64,000 nt of DNA, from NCBI GenBank assembly GCA_025331565.1, contig JAFREQ010000012.1, positions 8,918,501 to 8,982,500 of the forward strand. Reading direction: 5' to 3'. A program made the translations under genes and the position numbers. Positions 54,901-64,000 of the stretch are shown here, one piece after another; the first letter of the stretch is position 1, and each line of letters starts with the position of its first letter. Under the pieces are notes generated by a model, which was given only the letters and a program-made list of their open reading frames with translations, did not search any database and was not told the DNA's origin. The stretch is from Holacanthus passer. Taxonomy: Eukaryota; Chordata; Actinopteri; Pomacanthidae.

Positions 54901-55257
54901 AGAGGTTTGTCCTTTTGTTTTGCCCTTTTCTTTTCCAAGTTAGCAAATTGTCTGACAGCATTACAGAAGTTGACTAAATATAAAGTATATTTAGCTGTTT
55001 GTATTCTGTCTACTGCACTTTAACAGCTCATCTGAACATTTACATGTATTCATCTTGTTCTAATTCTTTCATTGTCATCATAATGTTTTCTTCAGATCAT
55101 CCGCATCCAGAATATTCATTCTGATCAGCCGGTGGTGACTCAGGTGTATGCTGACGACGGCCATGTGATCATGGGCTCCTCTGTAGCAGCTACCTATGGG
55201 GGGAAGTTGCTAATTGGCACTGTGTTCCATAAAGCCTTGTGCTGTGATTTGAAGTAG
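51927..55257 (+). CDS. Paraoxonase/lactonase family protein, copy A
   Basis: Exons: 51927-52003 (ATG), 52082-52152, 52228-52283, 52969-53131, 53480-53606, 53762-53965, 54053-54134, 54776-54904, 55096-55257 (stop TAG), giving 356 residues against about 355 in human PONs. Paraoxonases are six-bladed beta-propeller, calcium-dependent lactonases and arylesterases tied to membranes or HDL by an uncleaved N-terminal hydrophobic segment, here LVFISIVIAASAALLGQ. Calcium and active-site residues known from PON1 are all in place: GSEDL (Glu-Asp), NPHGIS and VVNHP (the two His), SVNDIV, FTNGIN and LCDN. The paired cysteines occur in LPNCV and near the C-terminal CCDLK. One local change is HPNAWKAV where the usual reading is HPNGMK. 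Fish PONs are usually called PON2-like or PON1-like, so I give no symbol. A poly(A) signal is at 55549-55554. Confidence 0.93.
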
Positions 55258-55548
55258 GCGTGACTCTAAAGAAATTAATGAGACTTTCAACTAAAGACAA
55301 GGAAATCAAGATTGACCTCTTTGCAATGCTCTGAATCAGGTGATTGAATTGAATGATGGTAAGTCTGGATGTTACAGAAGAATGCTTTACTCTGTTGAAC
55401 TAGACAGGATTCAACAGATTCAGAAAATTTTGATCACTTGAAAATGTGAAATCTTGTGTTCTAGTGTTCTAATCTAGTGTTTTTACATGTTGTAAGTTGA
55501 TTTTGTTGATTTTAAAAACGTCACATTTCTTCTGTGCATGTGAATGTA

Positions 55549-55554
55549 AATAAA
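55549..55554 (+). promoter_or_regulatory. Polyadenylation signal of PON copy A
   Basis: AATAAA lies about 290 bases after the stop codon. The space from here to 56124 is AT-rich and must hold the promoter of PON copy B. Confidence 0.5.
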
Positions 55555-56124
55555 ACAATTAAGGGAGTCATGCTGCAACTGTGGTTTGTCAAAAAAACAG
55601 TCATGCATTTGGTTCCAGACTGTGTCTTAGTGACTGCACACAAAATGACTGTGTGAATGTGAACAGGTAAAAGGACGCTTGAAAAACTGTAGTTCAATAA
55701 ATATTGATGTAATTCTCTTGCATAGCTCCAGGTTACACAAGTCATATCATGTTTTCCCACTCCACAAGAAACACAGGTCTGTCTAGCCTCCTTGTTATTC
55801 TTTACCTGTCCATTGTGTATGAACAGTACCGTGTTGCATATGTGACCTTTGCTTGCTTTTATATATTAATAAATGTCAGTGGCTTTTTTGTTTAGTCATT
55901 TCATTTTTTAGGCCCAAATATTTTATTATAAGCTGTGCTAACACGCATTGGGTGTGATTGAGGTCCCTAAATAACTGGCTTGACTTGTAATACTCCATTC
56001 AGTTTTCTGGAGTAAAGTTCAGGTTAAATATGATGGTGCTTCTTGCTTACACTCATAGCTCCGCCTCTGGTGCAGCTTTCTGAACATGTTCCTGTGTAAC
56101 CTTTGGCTTTTAAATTTGTCTGCA

Positions 56125-59100
56125 ATGAGGAAAGCACTGGTTGCTGTTGTTGTCGCTGCCTTGGCAGCTTTTGTTGGACACAGATTTCTTAAACTAAAGT
56201 AAGTATTTGTTAGTGAAGTAGAGATCATACTGTGTGTGGTGTAGTAGCACTGCTTTTTAGTGTTGACAGTTGTTTCTTATTACAGTAAGTAAAAGATCCA
56301 AGTATGGCTATGCAGGAAGGGATCAGATTAGACGTTTATCATGCAGCTCTGCTAATAGGTTGCAAAATATGGAACAGCAGACTTGCAGGTTCTCTTTTTG
56401 ATTTCCTATTTAAGACTTCATATTCAATTTTCTCTGCAGGGAAATTACCCTGGCTTCCAGAGAACTGCCTGTGAAACATCTCGAGTGTCAATATTTAAAT
56501 AATATTGGTATGTATCTTGGATTGATTTTCATTTCCGTGGCTTAAGTTTTCACATTGTAAAACTCTTCTATTGTGTTCTAATCTAATCTCTAATCTTCTG
56601 TAACCATTTATATGTCTGAAGTCCAGTTTACTAGGTGTATAGGTCAAGTGTCTGCAACGTGACAATGTTAGGGTGGTAATCTGAAAAGTACAACAAATTT
56701 TATTTTGATTATTTTGTTTTGCACAGAACATGGGGCAGAGGATATCACAATACTAAGAGATGGACTGGCCTTTCTAAGCACAGTATGTTATTAAAATCTT
56801 GAAATCTATGTTATTAAAACATAGTTGCATGAATCAACACTACTGCTTCAATGCAGTTTCCTCTTCGTTATGCGAAGTTATGGTTTGACATGTTAATCAT
56901 TACCACTTAGTTGACATAATTCAGGAAGAAGTGTTTATGTGATGACTTCCTAAAGCACAATCACAGTCTGTATCAACATCTCACATATTGTGTTTTCCAA
57001 CAGGGGTTGAAGTTTCCTGGACTGCCTTCATTGTCTGATGAACCAGGCAAAATGTACATTATAGATCTGCTGCACCCAAAGCCAACTCCTGTGGAGCTAC
57101 AAATCAAGGGAGACCTGGACCTCAGCTCCTTCAACCCTCACGGCATTAGTGTATACACTGATGAAGCAGGTGAAGTACAAATGAGATGTAACATCACAAC
57201 TATATAACAAACAAAAGCAAATAAAGGCTCTGTGCTTGAAATGGTCACAGTTAATGAATTAGATGAAGAGGCATCAAATATTATTAAAAAAAACATAACA
57301 TTAACATTAACATTAAGCATTAGACACCTTTCATTAGTCCTCATGAATTCATATGAGTTTAATCAAATAAACATAGCCTCTTATTGCAACATCTGAACTG
57401 CAACAGAGTTCGAAAAAAATCTTAACGTAAGAGGCATTTTGTTAATTAATTAATTCATCATTGCTTTTAAAATTGTCCATGTGCATAAATGTTCACAAGC
57501 ATATCTAGTCTACTCACAAAGGCCACAGTAGGAACTGTAAACTCTACCTTTAACTATCTGAAGAAAGAATTACACCACTTTTTACAGAGAGAAACATTAG
57601 TACATTTGACATGAATCCATTTTTTTTAGTGAATATACTTTAATACTAGAAACATAAGTCTTGGTCCAACTGGTGTAAAAAAAAAAAGAAAAGAAATGAA
57701 ATGGACTTAAGTCTCTGGTGTGTCTTGCTGTGTTCTGCTGAAGAAAAGCAAAGGCAAAATGCTATAGTGCAGAATGAGGCAGAATTGCTAGAGAGCAAGG
57801 AACAGAAAGGGAAACCAGTAATGACAACCACAGATTTCCTTGAAAGCAAACAATTTGTTGACACGTGCACCAAAGCACAGCATACACGTACAGTACAGAT
57901 CATTTTGTGCTACAGCAGATTGGTGATTAAAACTCATGTGCGAAAAATGTAATACAAATAGAGGATCTGTATTCATATATGCAAGTAAGAATTTTATTTA
58001 AAGGGTTTTATTTATATTACTCACTAGACCACTGTATTGTTTTATTTTGTGCATATTTTTTTTTTGCTCAGAAAGTAAAATAGTTTGGATTTATTCTGCT
58101 GCCCCAGAGCTTTGAATTCTAGGTGATGGATCACTGGAAAAACTGTTATTCGTCGTTTGTGAACTCTTGTTGAACAGTTTTGTTACAGACTTGTTACGAA
58201 TTGGTTTACAAGGAGGGCAGATTAAAAACATACAAAACAAACAATTAAAAATAAGGCATAAGCAAATACAAGTCATAGGAATGAAAAAAAAATCTAATCT
58301 AAATATGACTCAAATGTTTTAAACGTTCATGAAACCAAACTAGATTTTTGCTGTTATTTATAATCAATAACCATTTAATGTATTGACATTCAGTAAACAC
58401 CTCTCTATGAAGTCGTTTTTATTGGTAGTGGCAGAGTCTGCCATTCCCACCAAGGGTTAAACGTATTCACACATACAGTGGAATCACAGGAATGCAGTAT
58501 GTAACCTACTCCTACTGTTTGATCTCATTGATATCAGCTCTCACTGTTTGCTGTTTACTCTCCTACAACCATATCAGAGCTGTCTAATGTTGCTGCTCAT
58601 GCTGACCCAGCATTTTCTACTGCTGCTGCTTCACATTAAAAGACCTTTTATTTTGAAGCAGCCACAGTAAACAATAATTTTCTGGGACCTGTTAAACCAC
58701 ACTTGTTTTAAACCACACAAACCAGGATTAAAATCTTGAGGATTACAATTTAAACATGAAACTGCAACGGTGTGATACCACAAAATGGGTCAAACTCTGA
58801 GAGAGAAAAAAAAATACTCTAAAGGCAAAAGAGAAGAATAACAATATACTGCTGTTTGTTTGCAGATGACTCTGTGTACCTGTTTGTTGTCAACCATCCT
58901 CAGCACAAAAGCCAAGTAGAGATCTTTCAATTTGTTCAGGAGAACACACTCGTGCACCTAAAAACTATCAAACACCCCCTGCTCCACAGGTACGTACTGT
59001 ATAATACACCATTCACAGTATCACACGTTTTTCATTTGACAGTCTCTATATGTCTTTTATCTTATTCCTCCTTCAGTGTGAACGACATCGTCGCAGTGGG

Positions 59101-60189
59101 AGTCGAGAGCTTCTACGCCACTAATTATAACGCCGTTCCCAACGACATCCTCAGCATGGTGATTGTCCTCCTGGGTCTCCCCTGGTGTGAAGTGGTTTTC
59201 TACAGTCCAGAGGACGTGAGGGTGGCAGCCGGGGGCTTCATGTCCGCAAATGGCATCCAGATATCAGCTGACAAACGGTTGATCCCAGTTCATTTCACTC
59301 CACGTGCATGTTGTATTGTTTTGAATTGAATCTAATTCCACAGCAATGTTACTCGTGTAATGCTAAAATAATAAAAGAGTAACGCTCTTTTTTCCAGGCA
59401 TATTTATGTTTCAGATATCATGGACCACGACATAGATGTTTTTAAGAGACAAGAAGGGGAACAGTTGGTGTATGTTAAGGTAACGCAGGTTGTTTTCTAA
59501 CAGGAAAAATGGAACAGTTTGACATTTTGGGAAATACGCTTATGATAAACCCCCAAACTTTTGTTTCTGTACTGATGGCAGACAAACAACACTTACTTTT
59601 TTATTTATGGGTTTTTATGCTAAGCTAAACTAACCAGCTCTATGAAAGTGGTAGCAATCTTCTCATCTGACTCTCAACAAGAAAGCAAGCAAGCATACTT
59701 CCCACAATAAAATTTAAAAAACACTATTGCTGTGCATCTTCATAAATCTTAACAATATTTATACATGCTTTACTCTCATTTCCTGTGTGTAATGTTTCCA
59801 ACCAGTCTGTGGCTGTGGGGTCGCTCTGTGATAACATCGAGGTGGACCACAAGACCGGCGACGTATGGCTGGCTTGTCATCCAAACGGCATGAAGCTTTT
59901 TAACTATGACCTTAATGATCCACCTGGCTCCGAGGTTAGTGTTTTTATTGTTTGTTTGTTTTTATTTAAATGAAATGATATATCAATATTGTTGGTAGAA
60001 TTGGCCTTACAATTATTTTTCCTCCAGATCATCCAGATAAAAAACATTCACTCAAACCAGCCGGTGCTGAGCCAGGAGTATATTGATGACGGCCGTGTGC
60101 TTGTGGGCTCCAGTGTGGCGGCTCGATACAACGGAAAGCTGCTCATTGGCAGCATTTTCCACAAAGCCCTGTGCTGTAATTTGAAATAA
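56125..60189 (+). CDS. Paraoxonase/lactonase family protein, copy B
   Basis: Exons: 56125-56198 (ATG), 56440-56507, 56727-56782, 57004-57169, 58866-58989, 59077-59277, 59398-59479, 59806-59934, 60028-60189 (stop TAA), giving 353 residues. Exon number and all splice phases match copy A, about 0.9 kb upstream in the same direction, so this is a tandem duplicate. The N-terminal anchor is LVAVVVAALAAFVG. The calcium and catalytic residues are kept: GAEDI, NPHGIS, VVNHP, SVNDIV, SANGIQ and LCDN. The blade region near residue 285 reads ACHPNGMK, the usual form, unlike copy A. The intron 57170-58865 (1.7 kb) is AT-rich with no other gene. A poly(A) signal is at 60266-60271. The substrates of either copy cannot be told from sequence. 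Confidence 0.93.
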
Positions 60190-60464
60190 TCTGTATCTGT
60201 GATCACTCCTGTTCAAGAATCGAAATATTGTAACAAATGATTTGGATGGACATGGGATGTAACAGAATAAAATCTTGATTCACCATTTGTAAAGCAGTAA
60301 ACCGTCAAACAGTGCAGCCTCGGTTTGTAAACGTTTACTATCATTTTCACAAAACTCTCTTCTTGATACGTAACAGTGTTTACAATAATTTCATAGAAAC
60401 CTCAACTCAGCCTGACTGGTTCCAAAACTTTGGCGAAGGGAAAGGAAGTTTTAGAAAAGGTCTT

Positions 60465-63007
60465 TTACCCTTCTTCATCTTTTTCCATTATCAAATCTTG
60501 CTCTACTACCTTGGATATTGTGAACCGAGTCCCCCCACCATCAGGATGCTGCACACTCTCCTCGTCTGCAGCATCTTTGGCAGGTACAGTGAAGATGATA
60601 CCGTGTGTTTCTGAATCAAATTCACTGCTGTGCTCGTTCTCCTCACTGTCCGTCCTCACACATTCTGCAGGTTCGGGTTCTCCGTTGCTTTCTTGTATTA
60701 GAGAACACGCCTCTTTTTGTTCACCTTTGTCCCTGGCAGACTTTGTATTCATGAACACTTCACTGATGCTGATCAAGCGTCTGCGCCGAGGCGAGTGATC
60801 CAGGGTCTGGATGTTTGTGCCCAAGATGTCGCTGCAGCTCTTCGAGCGATTGATGTTGTCTGCAGGCTTCATTTTATGCGCCGTGGCTCCAATCTCCTTG
60901 ATGATGGTGCTGTAGTCTTCCTCCTTCGGGAAGTCGAAGATGTCGATAACGGTCGGCTTTGCGTCTGTGTTGTGCTTGTCCTCCACAGGCTCGGGTTCCT
61001 CATCGTAGAAGTGTCTGTGCCTGTGTCGTCTTTTCTTTAACACTTTGTGAGCTTCCACCACCATGTTGACGTTCCAACTGAAGAACAGAGACAGCCAGGC
61101 CAGGCCCATGTAGATCCACAGCTCTGCAAACACTCTGTACAGTCTGGGGTATTCAATGTTTGGATTTACACCTGAAACGAGAGTCGATGAACCTAATCAA
61201 CCGATGAGTTTTCTAACAAAGACTCACAAATAACCTCAGAGAAACATTAACCTTACACTAAATTACTTATATTGTGCCATAAATTAAACATACCTGCCAC
61301 ATAATCTCCAAAACCAACCGTTGTGAGTGTGATGAAGGAGTAGTAGAGGCCTTCCAGGTAGCTCCATCCTTCCAGAGACATGAACACAACTGGAGGCAGC
61401 ACCAGGTGAACGAACAGCCCCCATAACAGGAATAAGGCTGTGCAGGTTATCTGGACCTTTTTCTGACACAAGAACAGAAACATCTTTATGCACATTAAAG
61501 TATCTTGCCGGAACTGCCTTTGAATACAGCATTCACATTACAGTCAGATTCTTACCACCGAGACGCCTTTACGGATCAGGACCTGGGACAGACGTTTGGC
61601 TCGGTCTCCGAAGAATGAGCCCAACTCGCTGATCCATACCAGGCACAGGGGGATCCCACACAGGCCGTACAGGATGCAGAACACACGGCCACCTTTAGTC
61701 TTGGGAGCAACATTACCAAAACCTAGATTACAATTAACATAATATTAACAATCAGCACTCAGAGATATGAAGAATTTAAATTACCATTATTAATGTCTTC
61801 AAGATAATTGTAAGAGCAGACAAAAGTTGTTTTTGTTCCTTATGACTAACCTATTGATAAATCTTCTTATCTTCCTTCTTATTACAAAGCAGTATTGAAA
61901 TGTTTTCCAACTTGTTTTGTCTTTATGGAATGCATTTATGAAACAGCTACTCTCACACATAAAAAAAGTAAATAATAACAACAAATAATGTAATATTACA
62001 CAAGACAAGTTGTTTAAGTGCTACATTAATGGAAATTGAATCAGTGAATATAAAGCTAATATCAGTGAGGATTGTATCAGTGCCAAACACTCATACAAAC
62101 CTATAGTGGTGACAATGGTGGAGGCAAAGATGACAGAGTTGGCCCAGTCCCACGTGTTGCGGTGTGTGTCCCCGGTGATGGTCACACCTTGACCCGCAGC
62201 CTCTGACACCACCTGTGAGTCACATCAGCAAATCTGCTTCAACACAACTGCAAACACTTCACCTCAACCATACTGTTAATAAATGTTTTGATTTTTTTAT
62301 TATGCCTTTAAATGCCACAATCCCAGTCTCATCTCCTGCAGCCATAGAAGACACACCTTGTGCAAACACTCACATATTTGTGGTGTGAGCAGACGTGCAC
62401 CTTCATGCTCAGCACACCCTCCATGTTGTTTCAAATCACGACTGCTTACAGCTTTATGGTGCCGGGACACATATGATCAGCACATTTTCATTAAAAAAAA
62501 AACGTTTACAGTGGTTTTATTTTGAAATGTTCCGCCGCAGCCAGGTTGGTTTGTTTTGTGCTTCTGAACAGGAAAAACAGGTTCTGAGGTGTCCTGACAT
62601 GCAAATAACACCTTTTTAACTCTTTCACACTGTGAGAGATCAAATTCATTGTAGTCACAGAAATACAATCAAATATAGACTTTTATTTGAAACCTTTATG
62701 AGAGTTGACAGGAGCTCTTATTTTGTTGATCAACCTCAAATGTCACTCACAGAAAGTTATGTCAAACTTATTTCTAACACATATTTTTTTCTCATGCCAT
62801 TAAAAACTAATAAATTCATACCTCCAGAATCTCCTCCAGACTTTCTTTAGTCAAACAGGGATACTTCTTCAAAATGTTCCCTTTCTGCAGGATGTAATTG
62901 TCTCTGGCTGATTTCCAGTTTGGCTCCTCGAGAATCTGAAATATCGCTGCTCCGATCGACAGGTAGAAAATAATACACGAAGTTAAAAACGGTCCCTTAT
63001 CAGCCAT
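60465..63007 (-). CDS. kcnk5: Two-pore-domain potassium channel TASK-2
   Basis: Exons in transcript order: 63007-62822 (ATG), 62212-62101, 61722-61556, 61462-61294, 61171-60465 (stop TAA), giving 446 residues. TASK-2 is an alkaline-activated K+ leak channel of epithelia and brainstem. The start MADKGPFLTSCIIFYLSIGA and the elements EEPNWKSARDNY, FPFL-like CLTKESLEEILEVVS and AAGQGVTITG resemble human KCNK5 as I recall it. Four membrane segments and two pore loops are seen: TTIGFGN in the first and TTVGFGD in the second. The Arg after the second pore (LYRVFAELW) that serves as pH sensor in TASK-2 is kept. The long acidic tail holds RRHRHRH, RRRR, and SEVFMN, a motif shared with human. The tail is somewhat shorter than in human (499 residues). 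It converges with PON copy B. The fish a or b copy is not decided. Confidence 0.95.
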
Positions 63008-63540
63008 ATTAAAGTCATCCCTTCAGCCTCACAGTCACCGAGCAGCTCTTCTTATTCCCACAGACACAGGCTGTCGTCTTCCTCCCAGCTCTGCTTTTCT
63101 TCCTGGTCCAACACCACAGCTTGTGTAGAAGTGAACTGCTCTCAATGACTGAGAGACTGATCAGGTGGATCAAACTTAGTTTAAAATTTTATATACATGA
63201 ACTTGTTATTGTCCTATTCATTTAAAAAAAAAACAGTGGAAAAATACACCCAGTTTAATGGAACAATAAAAAATAGCTTATGTTGTTTAATTTTTTTAAT
63301 CATGACAATTATAATAAGTTATCTTTATTGATGCCACATTTACACACGTTTGCCTCATTTTCTGTGTAAAATTAGTTGCCTATGTATTTATGCACATCTA
63401 TCAACCCTTTCTTTCATACTTGCAAATACTTGCGTGAAGCAATAATAGAAACGATCAGCAGGGGGCAGCATGACCTCAGCAGGCCAAACAGGATGTCACA
63501 CACTTTTGTCCAAATATGCATGCATGTGAATGAAGTGGTT
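63008..63540. other. Upstream region of kcnk5
   Basis: Immediately above the ATG the sequence is GC-richer (to about 63120) and probably contains the leader and promoter on the minus strand. The rest is AT-rich with no visible gene. Confidence 0.4.

Positions 63541-63615
<75 letters not shown>
63541..63615. repeat. GT dinucleotide microsatellite
   Basis: About 37 uninterrupted GT units. ORFs reading CVCVCV or THTHTH here are artefacts. Confidence 0.98.
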
Positions 63616-63616
<1 letters not shown>

Positions 63617-64000
63617 GGTGGTGACAGTTGCTCTTATCTTCATCCAGAAGGCTGGAGCTGAGTGTGTGGAGTTGATCACACTGGGTGGATCCTGGCTGCT
63701 CGGCATGATAATGGCTGAGAGGTGTTGTCCTCAGTGTGAGAATATACTGTATATGTGAGAGTTCACTGGAAGTATATTGGTACTGCGGTCTATCTATCTA
63801 TCTACCTATGAAGATAAATGAACAAATAATAACCCCTGTATTTCTTGAGTTAAAGGGGCACCCTGCCACTTTTTTACATTATATCCAGTTTGGACATGAG
63901 GACAATTTATAGCTAGAATGTTAGAACTTGTTTTGGAGATTGACCAATGTCTGTCCCTCATGAGTCCCCCAACTTAATAGAAAATACTAAATTGCAGGAG
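63616..64000. other. Terminal intergenic segment
   Basis: Contains a short TCTA tetranucleotide run (about 63789-63805). No exon was recognised. Confidence 0.4.

Noticed and set aside
57701..57952. 83-codon ORF in a PON copy B intron
   Set aside because: No conserved motif and no splice relation to the PON exons; the intron needs no extra exon because the phases on both sides already agree.
63542..63615. Long ORFs with CVCV or THTH repeats on both strands
   Set aside because: They are translations of the GT microsatellite.

Overview
This is a vertebrate nuclear window, almost certainly from a teleost fish. The genes are split into many short exons with GT-AG introns, the intergenic DNA is AT-rich with fish-type Tc1 and hAT transposon remnants and long CA/GT microsatellites, and the proteins are vertebrate-specific families. 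I assembled ten gene models exon by exon. Every internal splice phase agrees and every coding sum is divisible by three. Gene names rest on recalled family features, not on database searches.

Layout. (1) 1-10.1 kb, + strand: the 3' part of a giant secreted IgGFc-binding-protein-like (FCGBP-like) gene with repeated vWD-C8-TIL units. (2) 10.6-22.3 kb, +: two tandem FXYD-family genes, small regulators of the Na,K-ATPase. One encodes a signal peptide; the other does not and looks FXYD7-like. A 137-bp near-perfect hairpin lies in an intron of the first. (3) 22.9-30.3 kb, -: nfkbid (IkappaBNS), an ankyrin-repeat nuclear IkappaB. (4) 30.6-33.7 kb: a transposon cluster with nested insertions. (5) 35.0-40.8 kb, +: hcst (DAP10) and tyrobp (DAP12), the two signalling adaptors of NK and myeloid receptors, with a decayed Tc1-like element between them. 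(6) 40.9-43.9 kb, -: an unrecognised nine-exon gene with a TATA box, predicting a secreted, almost cysteine-free protein with an RGD motif. (7) 44.9-50.3 kb, +: csnk2a1, the catalytic alpha subunit of protein kinase CK2. (8) 51.8-60.3 kb, +: two tandem paraoxonase (PON) genes. (9) 60.4-63.0 kb, -: kcnk5 (TASK-2), a two-pore-domain K+ channel. The last kilobase holds a long GT microsatellite and no gene that I can see.

How it fits together. FCGBP, FXYD genes, NFKBID, HCST and TYROBP all lie on human 19q13, so the left two thirds look like an old conserved block joining mucosal, ion-transport and innate-immune genes. The nfkbid-hcst-tyrobp trio is an immune cluster: both adaptor promoters show purine-rich GGAA (ETS/PU.1-like) sites. 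The csnk2a1-PON-kcnk5 part looks like ordinary housekeeping and metabolic neighbours. The most novel items are the RGD-bearing secreted gene, the intronic hairpin whose three mismatches are all G-U in the sense RNA, the basic N-terminal motif of nfkbid, and the altered DAP10 tyrosine motif.
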